A program made the position numbers and the translations under genes. This document shows, in pieces, positions 9,012-19,437 of a stretch of DNA of 42,095 bases. Origin of the DNA: an uncultured Bacteroidota bacterium (GTDB lineage: Bacteria; Bacteroidota; Bacteroidia; Chitinophagales; Chitinophagaceae); the NCBI GenBank assembly GCA_903875055.1, contig CAIQUX010000259.1, positions 1 to 42,095 of the forward strand, given 5' to 3'. The notes under the pieces were generated by a model. It searched no databases. It saw only the letters and a program-made list of their open reading frames with translations, and was not told the origin of the DNA. Each line of letters starts with the position of its first letter. The stretch's first letter is position 1.

Positions 9012-10160
9012 TTAATCAGGATACGCAGCTGCCAATACAACATTATTGCTCTTTATTTTGATTGAATCGTGCCAGTCGGATTGATTATAAAGATAGGTAT
9101 CGACGGTACCTGTGACCATCATGGTGCTGTTACCTTGCGCATTCTTGATATACGGTGAAATACCGGTGAAGGTAAATACAGGATTACCGCTTTGATTAAT
9201 GGCTGGTTCGTTCTTATACGATTTATAGATGATACCATTTTTCTTCCAGGTAATGATAAAGGCCGACTTGTTGACACGTGGCCCTGAACTGGTGATGGTA
9301 GAAACATTGGTTTGATAATGGAAGTTAGCCAGATAAAGCGGGGCCGATGTAAAATTGACTTTCTGTTTAAAGACCGAAGTGGTACAACTTGGTGCTGTAG
9401 CAGTCAATGTGACGGAATATTTGGTTGCCGGAGGCAAATAGAAGTTACTGTCTGATTGTCCCTGTCCGGTATGTCCGTCGCCAAAATCCCAGACATACGT
9501 AAACCCTGCAGGATAGGCACTAACCGTTACTACATTCACCATCGTATCTTGTATCATATTGAATTGCGCCCGGCAAGACGAATTGAAATCGGTATTGATT
9601 TGATTCACCATCGTATCGGGCAGACTGCCGCCGGTTTGCAGGATGAGTTGGACATTCTTCATACCCCCTGTTGCGAATATATAATTCGGCGACATCTGTG
9701 TAGAAGATCCACCGTCACCAAAATCCCATTTGTACGTAGCGTTACCGCTTATGACCTGAGGCAGAAAAGTGAAGGTTTCAATATTAGTCACCGAAAAGAT
9801 ACTGTCGAGAGAAAAGGAGTTGAATGTCCCCCCACCCTTCAATAGATCGGCAATGGTACCGGCGAGTCCGTTGGTATTGGTGACATCAAAATCTTTCACT
9901 TCAAAGGAAAGGAATGGTTCACAATTGGTGCAGCTGTCTTTCCCGAAATAGCTTTTAACTGTCATGAGGTTTTGCGGATCTTTATAAAACCCCGTATACA
10001 TGAACATCCTGTTGATACCCGCCTGATAATTGACCGAATCTTTTCCAATGGTTCCAATAAATTTAAAGATCGGATCACCATTGATAGGTAAAGGCAATTC
10101 CTTTTTCTTACAGGAAACAAAAAACAGACAGACAATCAGACATATATATGCGTATTTCAT
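9012..10160 (-). CDS. PKD-domain lipoprotein
   Basis: MKYAYICLIVCLFFVSCKKKELP lipoprotein signal; repeated PKD motifs YKWDFGDGGSSTQMSPNYIF and YVWDFGDGHTGQGQSDSNFYLPPATKYSVTLTA. Confidence 0.85.
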   Translation of the reverse strand: MKYAYICLIVCLFFVSCKKKELPLPINGDPIFKFIGTIGKDSVNYQAGINRMFMYTGFYKDPQNLMTVKSYFGKDSCTNCEPFLSFEVKDFDVTNTNGLAGTIADLLKGGGTFNSFSLDSIFSVTNIETFTFLPQVISGNATYKWDFGDGGSSTQMSPNYIFATGGMKNVQLILQTGGSLPDTMVNQINTDFNSSCRAQFNMIQDTMVNVVTVSAYPAGFTYVWDFGDGHTGQGQSDSNFYLPPATKYSVTLTATAPSCTTSVFKQKVNFTSAPLYLANFHYQTNVSTITSSGPRVNKSAFIITWKKNGIIYKSYKNEPAINQSGNPVFTFTGISPYIKNAQGNSTMMVTGTVDTYLYNQSDWHDSIKIKSNNVVLAAAYPD

Positions 10161-10164
10161 AACA

Positions 10165-11832
10165 TTAGTTTCTTTTAAAATTGTATTTCAAACCTAACGA
10201 AAAACGAGTTTGTGTGTTTGTAACAGAATTACTGAAGTAACTGTTCTTCGTCATATCAAAAAAGCCTTGCTGCACCGCAGCTTGTATCATGATGCGGTTC
10301 GCAACACGATATCCGTATCCAAATTGAGCAAATACATCAAACTGATTGAAGCCAGTCCTGTATCCGGTTTGTGTGCTGGACGAGGTAGTAACCGATTTCG
10401 TAGACGGAGCAGGCGCACCGGCATTCGAACTCGAAGTGGTCGTGGTGACCTTGCTCGATACATCAAAGGAATACGACATACCTAAAGAAGCCATCACAAA
10501 ATGATTATTGAACAATTGGTAATAGACGGAGAAAGGCAGATAAAACTGCAACAACTTTTTATGTGCCACTGAAAAGGCAGAGGAATCCAACCCAAAGGTG
10601 TATTGATAGGAATTCACTTTTACCTGAGAATTCAATCCATTAAAATAAGTGAACCCTACATGAGAGGACATGGTGAGTTTAGGTGTCATTTGCTTGTCGA
10701 TACCAGCACCAAGATAAGGTGAGAAGCCCCACGATAATGGTGCGGATACATTCCCTTTGAATCCTTTATTCATATTCAGCCCGGCCAGCAACACCAATTC
10801 AAACGGAGGTTTCTTGAATTTCTCTTTCGGTGTTTCTACAGGTTTTTGTTCGGCCTGTTTTACTTCAGGCACTGGTTGATAAGTGATGACGGTCACGCTA
10901 TCCAGACGTTCAGGAATATAATTCGCCAGACAACCAATATAACGTGGATTATACATCGACTGATCGACAGGTTGGCGTTTTACATATTGGACTGTATCGA
11001 CCGGTTTCATATTCTTTCCTTTCACAGGCACGTTGACAGGACTTTGAGGAACCGGATCAGATTTCTTTTCGGTAACAGCCGGTTTCGAATCGGTCTTGGC
11101 TATCTTGTTTTCGTTGACTACTTTCTTTTTAGTGAAAGCTTTCTTAGGCGTAACGACAGTTAAGTTTGTGTTTGCATTTGAAGAAGATGGAGCTTCCTTC
11201 GCAGTAGCGTCATTCGTCACGGATTCATCATTTTTGCGTTGTTCGCGTCTAGCCAGTTTCCTTTCCTTACGTTCAATACCATGCGCAGCGCGAGCTGAAG
11301 TTACAGGCTTAGACGTACTTGGAGTGACAGTCTTTTCATTCGATATTTCTTTTTTACTTGTCCTTTTGTGCTCGTTGCTTTCATTATCGGTCAACAGCGC
11401 ACTTGACTTTTCTTGTGTTGTAGATGTTTGATTGTTGCTTGAAGAGGTTTGATTCGTTTTTGTAGTGGATGAAGTAGTTGTGGGTTCATCCGTCGTCTGA
11501 TCTGTTTCAGGTTGTGGATCTTGTTTTATGTCAGGCTGATCTTGTTTTACAGAAGGCAGCACGGTCTGTTGGGTTTGCGGCAAGGTTTGATGCTGACTAG
11601 CGGCGGCGCTTTCCTTATGAGACAGTTTTGGGAACAGATAAGCACCGGCACCAGCCACAATGAGCAAGGCCAGCACAGACAAGCCGCGCCAGAAGAAGAA
11701 TCGTTTCTTCTTTTTCTCTTCTTCGTCAAGAAGCACAGACATCTTCTGCCAATAATCCTCCTTCATGGAGAAATCGGCTTCTTCTACGTTGTGTCGCAGA
11801 AAGTCGTCCAATGATTGATTATTCTGTTTCAT
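10165..11832 (-). CDS. anti-sigma-like inner-membrane protein with long periplasmic linker and C-terminal outer-membrane beta-barrel
   Basis: About 45 cytosolic residues, TM FFFWRGLSVLALLIVAGAGAYLF, ~250-aa Ser/Thr/Lys/Gln/Pro-rich linker, then alternating barrel-like strands ending RFSLGLKYNFKRN. Gene lies 3 bp downstream of the sigma factor. Confidence 0.78.
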   Translation of the reverse strand: MKQNNQSLDDFLRHNVEEADFSMKEDYWQKMSVLLDEEEKKKKRFFFWRGLSVLALLIVAGAGAYLFPKLSHKESAAASQHQTLPQTQQTVLPSVKQDQPDIKQDPQPETDQTTDEPTTTSSTTKTNQTSSSNNQTSTTQEKSSALLTDNESNEHKRTSKKEISNEKTVTPSTSKPVTSARAAHGIERKERKLARREQRKNDESVTNDATAKEAPSSSNANTNLTVVTPKKAFTKKKVVNENKIAKTDSKPAVTEKKSDPVPQSPVNVPVKGKNMKPVDTVQYVKRQPVDQSMYNPRYIGCLANYIPERLDSVTVITYQPVPEVKQAEQKPVETPKEKFKKPPFELVLLAGLNMNKGFKGNVSAPLSWGFSPYLGAGIDKQMTPKLTMSSHVGFTYFNGLNSQVKVNSYQYTFGLDSSAFSVAHKKLLQFYLPFSVYYQLFNNHFVMASLGMSYSFDVSSKVTTTTSSSNAGAPAPSTKSVTTSSSTQTGYRTGFNQFDVFAQFGYGYRVANRIMIQAAVQQGFFDMTKNSYFSNSVTNTQTRFSLGLKYNFKRN

Positions 11833-11834
11833 TT

Positions 11835-12398
11835 CTATCTTGCATTTACTGTATAATTATTTTTTTCAAGTTTTTCAGTCATGAGTTTACGTGCTCTGTG
11901 CAGATGCCAGCGTGAGGATTCTTCACTGATATTCAACTTTACAGACACCTCACGATGACTGTATCCGTCGATGGCTACCAAATTCAATACTTCACGGGTG
12001 GTATCGGGCAATTGCTGTATGAGTCTGAAGATTTCACTGCTGTCCATACGACTTTCGGTAAAATCCATATTAAAATGAGTATTCTGAACGTTGGAGTATT
12101 CCGTGTCGATCGTGAAGCGGTTTCTGTCGGAATATCGTTTCTTCGCCCTGTAATAATCGATTGACGTGTTAACAGTGATCTGTTTTACCCAGGCCGGAAG
12201 GGTTTGAATATCTTTCAGGGTATCCAGTTTCTTCAATATCTTCAAAAAGCTCGCATTCATACTTTCCACAGCTTCGTCTTCATTGATGGTATATCGTTTA
12301 CAGACCCTCATCATTATTGGGAAACAATATTCATACAACAATCGCTGACATTTTCTGTCGTTATGTATGCATCCTTGTATGATCAGGTTCGTAATCAA
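11835..12398 (-). CDS. RNA polymerase sigma-70 family (ECF-like) factor
   Basis: Region 2-like LLYEYCFPIMMRVCKRYTINEDEAVESMNASFLKILKKLDTLKD and region 4-like LIQQLPDTTREVLNLVAIDGYSHREVSVKLNISEESSRWHLHRARKLM. Confidence 0.9.
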   Translation of the reverse strand: MITNLIIQGCIHNDRKCQRLLYEYCFPIMMRVCKRYTINEDEAVESMNASFLKILKKLDTLKDIQTLPAWVKQITVNTSIDYYRAKKRYSDRNRFTIDTEYSNVQNTHFNMDFTESRMDSSEIFRLIQQLPDTTREVLNLVAIDGYSHREVSVKLNISEESSRWHLHRARKLMTEKLEKNNYTVNAR

Positions 12399-12748
12399 TG
12401 TATCAGTTAGTAATCTCTAAAAATAGACTCAAATTAGTAATATCCCGTGCTTTTTCCTTGTGTTTCATACTGTTCCATAGCCAATACGATACTCAGTACC
12501 TCTTTGTTAGCAGAATCCTGATTTTATGCAAGGGAAAAGCAAAAGGCATCCGATAGAGTATTCATGTTATTCGCTGCAAGCTCGAAACCATAAGCAACTG
12601 AGTTAATGATAACAGCCGGACAAAACCTGCCTGAGTGAGGATGTACGACCAAACGAGAACCGACTCGACCGAGTTTTCCTTTGAAAAACAGTCGTTTGCC
12701 TTGCGAATCCCCCTGACATTTTTCTGGTTGTTGCGTTCGACTTTTTAT

Positions 12749-12756
12749 TACATTTG
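12749..12756 (+). promoter_or_regulatory. Candidate Bacteroidota -7 element (TACATTTG) for ffh
   Basis: TACATTTG 23 bp upstream of the ffh ATG; TTG motifs at about 12728-12733 as a possible -33 element. Confidence 0.5.
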
Positions 12757-12778
12757 CACCTCAAAATAAATCGTCAAT

Positions 12779-14101
12779 ATGTTCAATAATCTGACCGAAC
12801 GACTGGAAGGTGCCTTCAAACAACTCAAAGGAGAAGGCAAAATAACGGAAATCAATGTGGCAACCACCGTCAAAGAAATCAGAAGGGCTTTGGTTGATGC
12901 GGACGTTAACTTCTCTATCGCCAAGGAAGTAACAGATAAGATCAAGGAAAAAGCCATCGGAGAAAAGGTGTTGACATCGATCACACCGGGTCAATTGATG
13001 GTAAAGATCGTGAAAGATGCTTTGGTAGACCTCATGGGCGGAACCGAAGAGGAATTGTCGTTGAATAGTAACCCGACAGTTATTCTGATAGCAGGTTTAC
13101 AAGGTTCGGGTAAAACAACTTTTAGTGGCAAACTGGCGAATTACCTTAAAACAAAAAAGAATAAGAAGCCATTACTGGTTGCGGCCGATATTTATCGTCC
13201 GGCGGCCATGGAGCAATTGAGCGTATTAGCCGGACAGATCAATGTGCCAGTGCATGTTGAGTTGGAAAACAAGAATGCGGTGAGTATTGCCCTGAATGCC
13301 ATTGCCTTTGCAAAAGAAAATGGACATAATGTTGTCATCATCGATACGGCAGGTCGTCTGGCTATCGATGAGCAAATGATGACCGAGGTTGCCGATATTA
13401 AAAAAGCGGTCAATCCGCAAGAGATATTGTTTGTGGTCGATTCCATGACAGGTCAGGATGCTGTGAACACAGCCAAAGCCTTTAACGACCGATTGGATTT
13501 CACAGGTGTAGTATTGACCAAACTGGATGGAGATACACGAGGTGGTGCGGCCCTGACGATCAAATACATCGTACAGAAGCCCATCAAGTTTGTGAGTATG
13601 GGTGAAAAACTTGAAACCCTAGATGTTTTTTATCCTGAAAGGATGGCACAACGTATTCTGGGTATGGGTGATATCACCACCTTGGTTGAAAGGGCGCAGA
13701 TGGATTTTGATGAAGTTGAAAACAAAAAACTTGAGAAAAAGATTCGTGCCAATAAATTTGATTTCGATGATTTCAAGATGCAGTTGAATCAGATAAAAAA
13801 AATGGGTAACCTTAAAGACCTGCTTGGTATGATACCGGGATTAGGAAAGGCCATCAAAGATGTGGATATCAGCGACGATGCCTTCAAAGGTATTGAAGCC
13901 ATGATTGGGTCCATGACACCTGAAGAACGCAAGAATCCTGAAATCATTGACCAGAAAAGAAGACAGCGAATTGCAACCGGCAGCGGCAAGGACATGACGG
14001 AAGTCAATGCCTTTATGAAACAATTCGATCAGATGAAGGAAATGATGAAGATGATGAATAAGATGGGTGGTATGGGAATGAAGATGCCTGGAATGAAATA
14101 A
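12779..14101 (+). CDS. ffh: signal recognition particle protein Ffh
   Basis: GLQGSGKTTFSGKLA, DTAGRL, TKLDGDTRGGAAL and a Met-rich C-terminal M domain. Confidence 0.97.
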   Translation: MFNNLTERLEGAFKQLKGEGKITEINVATTVKEIRRALVDADVNFSIAKEVTDKIKEKAIGEKVLTSITPGQLMVKIVKDALVDLMGGTEEELSLNSNPTVILIAGLQGSGKTTFSGKLANYLKTKKNKKPLLVAADIYRPAAMEQLSVLAGQINVPVHVELENKNAVSIALNAIAFAKENGHNVVIIDTAGRLAIDEQMMTEVADIKKAVNPQEILFVVDSMTGQDAVNTAKAFNDRLDFTGVVLTKLDGDTRGGAALTIKYIVQKPIKFVSMGEKLETLDVFYPERMAQRILGMGDITTLVERAQMDFDEVENKKLEKKIRANKFDFDDFKMQLNQIKKMGNLKDLLGMIPGLGKAIKDVDISDDAFKGIEAMIGSMTPEERKNPEIIDQKRRQRIATGSGKDMTEVNAFMKQFDQMKEMMKMMNKMGGMGMKMPGMK

Positions 14102-14184
14102 ATCAACTACTGCATTATAACCTGAATCTCCACGAGACAGGAAGGAAAGAAAGTCAGATTAAAAAACTGCTTACTTTCCTAGGC

Positions 14185-15099
14185 TTACAATCCTTCGATG
14201 ATTTGATCAACGATGCTGTGAATTTCATCCTCTTTCACCTCTTGCTTTTGAAATTTCTCGCCTGTAATTTTTTCAAATAATTCGATATAGCGATCAGAGA
14301 TTGATTGAACAAAATCGTCGGTCATGACTGGGACCTGTTGACCTTCTTTCCCCATGAAATTATTGGCAATCAGCCATTCGCGGACAAATTCCTTTGACAG
14401 TTGTTTCTGAGGCTCATTATCCTTTTGCCTTTCTTCGAAACCTTCTTCATAAAAATAACGTGAACTGTCGGGCGTATGTATCTCATCAATCAGATAAATC
14501 GTATTCCCGATCTTCCCGAATTCATATTTGGTATCTACCAGAATCAAACCGCGTTCCTTGGCAATCTGTTTGCCGCGTTCGAATAATTTGCGGGTATATT
14601 TTTCCAATTGCTCATAATCAGCTTTTGACACCAACCCTTTGCTGATAATCTCTTCTTTGGAAATATCTTCATCATGACCTTCCATCGCCTTAGTACTCGG
14701 CGTGATGATAGGCGCAGGAAAATAATCGTTTTCCTTCAAACCATCGGGCATGGCCACTCCACAAAGGACACGTTCACCGCTTTTATACGTGCGCCACGCA
14801 TGCCCGGTGAGGTTACCACGTATGACCATTTCAATCGGAAAGGCTTCACATTTAATACCGACTGATACATTGGGCAGCGGAACACTCCTGAGCCAGTTAG
14901 GTACGATATCGGCCGTTTCTTTTAGAAATTTGGAAGCCATCTGGTTTAGCACCTGTCCCTTGTAAGGTATGTTTCTGGGCAATATGACATCGAATGCGGA
15001 GATACGGTCGCTGGCTATCATCACCAGATAATGATCATCTATGGTATATACATCTCTTACTTTGCCGCGGTAGAAACCGGTCTGATGCTTGAATGTCAT
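14185..15099 (-). CDS. purC: phosphoribosylaminoimidazole-succinocarboxamide synthase
   Basis: [65 protein letters not shown]-like, [14 protein letters not shown]. Start set at the internal Met ([13 protein letters not shown]). Confidence 0.95.
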   Translation of the reverse strand: MTFKHQTGFYRGKVRDVYTIDDHYLVMIASDRISAFDVILPRNIPYKGQVLNQMASKFLKETADIVPNWLRSVPLPNVSVGIKCEAFPIEMVIRGNLTGHAWRTYKSGERVLCGVAMPDGLKENDYFPAPIITPSTKAMEGHDEDISKEEIISKGLVSKADYEQLEKYTRKLFERGKQIAKERGLILVDTKYEFGKIGNTIYLIDEIHTPDSSRYFYEEGFEERQKDNEPQKQLSKEFVREWLIANNFMGKEGQQVPVMTDDFVQSISDRYIELFEKITGEKFQKQEVKEDEIHSIVDQIIEGL

Positions 15100-15211
15100 A
15101 AAGGACTTGAAATTTAGCGCAAGATAATTCGTATTGTTTAATAAAATAGAAGGAAAAGAACTTATCAACACTGTTTAATAAAGATGTATTTGTCATTACT
15201 TTTGTGCTTTA

Positions 15212-16300
15212 ATGGAAACAGCTAAAAAAGCGTTATTGCTATTAGAAGACGGCACCCTGTTTGAGGGCAAAGCCTTTGGTGCAATTGGCACCGCCACAGG
15301 AGAAATTTGTTTTAATACCGGTATGACGGGCTATCAGGAAGTGTTTACTGACCCTTCATATTTTGGACAAATCCTGATTATGAATACCGCCCACGTAGGC
15401 AATTATGGCGCCAAAGAAATCGATATTGAAAGTGACAGTGTCAAAATTTCCGGACTGATTTGTAAAAATTTATCCGATAAATATTCCCGTACGATGGCCG
15501 ATGAATCACTTGAATCCTTTTTGATAAAGAATCATGTGGTTGCTATGGATGAGATCGATACACGAGCTCTGGTAGCTCATGTACGGACCCTTGGAGCGAT
15601 GAATTGCATTATCAGTTCTGAAATTACAGATATAGGCATTTTAAAACAAAAATTGTCAGAGGTCCCCTCCATGGCAGGGTTGGAGTTATCGAGCATGGTT
15701 ACAACCAACGAAGCCTATACACTAGGCGATGAAAACTCACTGAAACGAATAGCTGTACTTGATTTTGGCATCAAACGCAATATCCTGACCTGCATGGTGG
15801 AAAGAGGCGCCTATCTTAAAATTTTCCCTGCAAAGACCTCTTTCGCCACATGTGAAGAATTCAAACCCTCGGCTTATTTCATTTCAAACGGACCTGGTGA
15901 TCCGGCATCAATGGACTATGCGGTGATTACCGTAAAAGAGATACTTGATAGTAATAAACCTTTATTTGGAATCTGTCTCGGGCATCAGTTGCTTGCCTTA
16001 GCCAATGGTGCCACCACTTACAAGATGCATCATGGACACAGAGGACTGAATCATCCTGTCATCAATTTACAGACAGGCAAAAGTGAAATCTCAACACAAA
16101 ATCACGGATTTGCGGTTGATATGGATTCGGTCATTGCGAACCCGGCGATTGAAATCACACATATCAATCTGAACGACCAGACACTGGAAGGAATCAGATT
16201 GAAAGATAAAAAAGCCTTTTCAGTACAATATCATCCTGAAGCCACACCGGGCCCGCATGATTCAAGGTATCTCTTTGATGATTTCCTGGCGATGATCTGA
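15212..16300 (+). CDS. carA: carbamoyl-phosphate synthase small subunit
   Basis: ALLLLEDGTLFEGKAFG, GEICFNTGMTGYQEVFTDPSYFGQIL, GPGDPASM, FGICLGHQLLALA, FSVQYHPEATPGPHDSRYLFDDF. Confidence 0.97.
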   Translation: METAKKALLLLEDGTLFEGKAFGAIGTATGEICFNTGMTGYQEVFTDPSYFGQILIMNTAHVGNYGAKEIDIESDSVKISGLICKNLSDKYSRTMADESLESFLIKNHVVAMDEIDTRALVAHVRTLGAMNCIISSEITDIGILKQKLSEVPSMAGLELSSMVTTNEAYTLGDENSLKRIAVLDFGIKRNILTCMVERGAYLKIFPAKTSFATCEEFKPSAYFISNGPGDPASMDYAVITVKEILDSNKPLFGICLGHQLLALANGATTYKMHHGHRGLNHPVINLQTGKSEISTQNHGFAVDMDSVIANPAIEITHINLNDQTLEGIRLKDKKAFSVQYHPEATPGPHDSRYLFDDFLAMI

Positions 16301-16472
16301 TTGGTAAAACTTTCTTTGTTCACTTCTTGCCCATGAGGACATAAGCCTGTAACTATACCTCCACAACAAAATCCATTCAGAACACTTGCTAATATAGTAT
16401 GGCAATTATCAGAATCAGACGTAACTTGTGCCTGTAAATTTTGTTTGCTATATTCAAAGGGAAAAGTTACAA

Positions 16473-16685
16473 ATGATGAGGAAGAAAATTAATGTATTGA
16501 CTTTATTGATCTTTGTATATTCTATTGTCATTTGTCTGACATGTAACCGTGATTTTTCAGGCAGCATGACCAAGCGCATTACACCTGGAGAAAGATTCTT
16601 GTTGGTGAATAATGTAATCATTCGAGTGTCAACCAAACAACCTGTAGTATTTACCAGTCCGGTTGAAAAACAGAAGAACAACTAA
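16473..16685 (+). CDS. small exported/lipoprotein-like hypothetical protein
   Basis: MMRKKINVLTLLIFVYSIVICLTCNRDFSGS...; signal-like N-terminus followed by Cys. Short. Confidence 0.45.
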   Translation: MMRKKINVLTLLIFVYSIVICLTCNRDFSGSMTKRITPGERFLLVNNVIIRVSTKQPVVFTSPVEKQKNN

Positions 16686-16688
16686 GCC

Positions 16689-17702
16689 TTAGGCACCACC
16701 TATGATTTCGATTGATTCGTCAAGCAGTTTATGCTTGTCAATCGGAACAACCCCCACTTCTTCGCAGACCAAACCACCTGCCAGATTTGAGATCTGAGCA
16801 GAAAGATGGATGTCTTCTGTAATTGAATATATCATTGAAGCAACGGCTATGACCGTATCACCAGCTCCTGACACATCGGCGATTTCACGTATATGAGCGG
16901 GATACAACACCGCATCTTTGCCTTTTTGTGCAAATATCCCATGCTCTGAGAGCGTAATCAGAGTAAATTGATGATCCAATTTTTTAAGGAGTTGAGTATG
17001 CAACCCTTTCAAAGAAGACAGATTAACCTTGAGCGTATTTAAGTTCAGCGCTTCTTTAATTTCCTTTAGATTCGGTTTAAAAATATCGACCTGTTTATAG
17101 GCAAGAAAATTGGCTTTTTTAGGATCCACCGCGGTCAACACACCGACATGTTTGCAATGTGTAATGATTTTCTGAATGACATTTTCCTTGAGAACACCTT
17201 TATTATAGTCTTCAAAAATCACTATATCCGGGGTCTCTATTTGTATCGCTTTCAGACAGGTATCAATAAAATGATGTTCAACCTTAGTTGACAATTCCTC
17301 GGTCATCTCTTCATCCAGTCGAATCACCTGTTGGTTTTTTGAAATGACACGGGTTTTAGTTGTAGTAATTCGTTCTTTACTCCGAATGATAAAGTCTGTG
17401 CAAATCCCTTTTTGAATCAATAACTGGCTCAATTCGTGTCCGCTTTTATCATCACCGACAACTGTCAAAAGAGACACATCAGCTCCCAATGCTTTACAAT
17501 TTAAAGCCACATTGGCTGCACCACCCGGTCTGGCATCCTTTTGATTAACTGATAGTACAGGAACAGGTGCCTCGGGTGAAATTCGATCAATAGACCCAAG
17601 CCAGTAGTTATCCATCATAGCATCTCCGATGACAAAAACCTTCAGTTTATTTAATTTTGCGAAGACATTCCTCAATTTCTTTGCCTCTACGGTATGGCTC
17701 AT
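16689..17702 (-). CDS. rfaE1: PfkB-family kinase, likely D-glycero-beta-D-manno-heptose-7-phosphate kinase
   Basis: VFVIGDAMMDNYWLGSIDRISPEAPVPVLSVNQKDARPGGAANVALNCKALGADVSLLTVVGDD and DVSGAGDTVIAVASM; heptose kinase signature. Confidence 0.85.
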   Translation of the reverse strand: MSHTVEAKKLRNVFAKLNKLKVFVIGDAMMDNYWLGSIDRISPEAPVPVLSVNQKDARPGGAANVALNCKALGADVSLLTVVGDDKSGHELSQLLIQKGICTDFIIRSKERITTTKTRVISKNQQVIRLDEEMTEELSTKVEHHFIDTCLKAIQIETPDIVIFEDYNKGVLKENVIQKIITHCKHVGVLTAVDPKKANFLAYKQVDIFKPNLKEIKEALNLNTLKVNLSSLKGLHTQLLKKLDHQFTLITLSEHGIFAQKGKDAVLYPAHIREIADVSGAGDTVIAVASMIYSITEDIHLSAQISNLAGGLVCEEVGVVPIDKHKLLDESIEIIGGA

Positions 17703-17826
17703 AAGCGAAAAATAATTTCGTAAAAGTAAGGAATCGTGAATGAAATATAAAACCAAGACTTCTTTCGAGATTTCTCTTTCTGATATGACAGTATCATGCT
17801 CAATTCAATTGCAGTTTTACATTGTG

Positions 17827-18477
17827 CTAATCATCATCACCTGTCATGGCTGCCCTGCTTTCATTATCTTTTGCATGATAGAAAACATTCACCCTGGCGG
17901 TATCTCTGAGAAAATTAATATTGTGGATCTCAATCCTATGTATAGGCAATCCTGTCCGCTTTTTCAGGTCATCCATCAGTTCATCTCTACGCTCTGGAGT
18001 AATCAGATCAATCCGCTCATAAATTATTTCCTTTACATTTTCATGTGTCAGTGTAACAAACCTGTCAAGGACAACAGTTAATAAAAGGATAGCCAGATTC
18101 GAACCTATCATAACGAGATATCCAGCACCTTCGTCTACCGTTGACAAGGCATTGATCATACCAAGAGCCAAACAGATAAAGAAATACCCCATCTCCTTAA
18201 TCGGAACAGTGACGGTCCTGTATCGCATTAAAGAGAAGATGGCGAAAAGACCGAATGCGACCCCTTGCTTGATATGTGTAGTACTCATCAGTGTAAAAAT
18301 GATGAAATTAAATATAAAGAAGGTGAACAAAAAGTCTTTGTTCTTATGGGTTGGGTAATAAATCAACCGAACCAATATATATAAAGAAATGAAATTAATG
18401 CCAAACCTTGTGACCAACTCAAGATAATCCATCGGCATATCTTTCAGGTCATTCAATATTTTTTCAGAGTCTTTCAT
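17827..18477 (-). CDS. DUF4956 family membrane protein
   Basis: Multi-TM with FGLFAIFSLMRYRTVTVPIKEMGYFFICLALGMINAL; overlaps the VTC-domain gene by 14 bp. Confidence 0.82.
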   Translation of the reverse strand: MKDSEKILNDLKDMPMDYLELVTRFGINFISLYILVRLIYYPTHKNKDFLFTFFIFNFIIFTLMSTTHIKQGVAFGLFAIFSLMRYRTVTVPIKEMGYFFICLALGMINALSTVDEGAGYLVMIGSNLAILLLTVVLDRFVTLTHENVKEIIYERIDLITPERRDELMDDLKKRTGLPIHRIEIHNINFLRDTARVNVFYHAKDNESRAAMTGDDD

Positions 18478-19228
18478 ATTTTCCTAATTTGTCGATATGT
18501 AAAAGTAAAGGTTTAAAGTTGTTGTGTTTGACATGTTTCTCCAATAAGGAAACGCCAATGACATATTTACTAAAACTGCTTTCATGAACGCCAATCTTCT
18601 TCAGGTTCTGAATCGTATTACTGTATACGTCTGTCTTACCTTGCTTGACTTCAAGTATTACAATGTGAGGCAGACCTATGGTCTGGCTGTCATTGACGAA
18701 TTTGATATCAAAGTCAATCGTAATCCGTTCAGTAAATTTCTTATTGGTGAGTGTTATCCGTTTGAAATAATTTGTCAGCTTTTTTTCAATCGGTTTGGAA
18801 TCAAGGCGCTTATATTGTATTAAATTGTAAGCATCTTCAGGAACTTCTTCGTACAGGTCTTCGATTCGTTGTCGCTGCTTGTCAGTGCGGGTACCAAATA
18901 GCTTACGTTTGATTTCAAAAAAGCAAAGATGACTTTCAACATATTCTCTGCTTCTTACCTTCACCCGGTTAACACATTCATTATGATGATCTTTGTAAAA
19001 TTGGAAATCATGTGTGTCATAATAGATAGTCTTGTAGTTGAATATCCTGTGTTTGTCTATCTCAAGGACATATTGTTCATCATGTATTCCACTCAGTAAG
19101 GAAAGCAACTGCTCCTGAGTCAACACGTATTTCGTATCGATTCGATTTTGAAGTTCAACACTGTCGAGTTGCTTAAGCGTGACAGGTTCAAACATGTCTA
19201 AAAGCCCAGTTATTTCCTTGATTAACAA
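18464..19228 (-). CDS. polyphosphate polymerase (VTC) domain protein
   Basis: Conserved basic/acidic tunnel motifs NRIDTKYVL, YYDTHDFQFYKDHHNECVNRVKVRSREY, CFFEIKRK, ITIDFDIKF, ILEVKQGK. Confidence 0.88.
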   Translation of the reverse strand: MLIKEITGLLDMFEPVTLKQLDSVELQNRIDTKYVLTQEQLLSLLSGIHDEQYVLEIDKHRIFNYKTIYYDTHDFQFYKDHHNECVNRVKVRSREYVESHLCFFEIKRKLFGTRTDKQRQRIEDLYEEVPEDAYNLIQYKRLDSKPIEKKLTNYFKRITLTNKKFTERITIDFDIKFVNDSQTIGLPHIVILEVKQGKTDVYSNTIQNLKKIGVHESSFSKYVIGVSLLEKHVKHNNFKPLLLHIDKLGKYERL

Positions 19229-19388
19229 CCTAAATTATTTTTTGTACAAGGTAACCAAAAATTAATAATATGGTAATATTGCCTGTTTAAAATAGGTAAT
19301 AATAATTATTATAAGGGTGAATCAAATAAACCTAGATGGTACTAGTCAAATTGGAGCCAAATTAAACATGACTTCAATACGCTAAAAA

Positions 19389-19411
19389 AATCCGACATCT
19401 TAGGCCGGATT
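19389..19411 (-). terminator. Intrinsic terminator downstream of the DUF5777-like gene
   Basis: AATCCG ... CGGATT stem followed on the minus strand by a T-tract. Confidence 0.6.
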
Positions 19412-19437
19412 CTTTATTTTTTTGAGAGCAGTCAATA

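Noticed and set aside
8840-9061. 73-aa plus-strand ORF
   Set aside because: Overlaps the stop end of the PKD lipoprotein, no start context or domain; probably fortuitous.
10210-11814. Several plus-strand ORFs (10210-10485, 10846-11163, 11096-11431, 11512-11814)
   Set aside because: Antisense to the sigma/anti-sigma operon; long only because of low-complexity linker composition on the coding strand.
12411-12778. Possible SRP RNA or pseudogene in the gap upstream of ffh
   Set aside because: No recognisable SRP RNA core motif and all frames have frequent stops; only the promoter-like element is supported.
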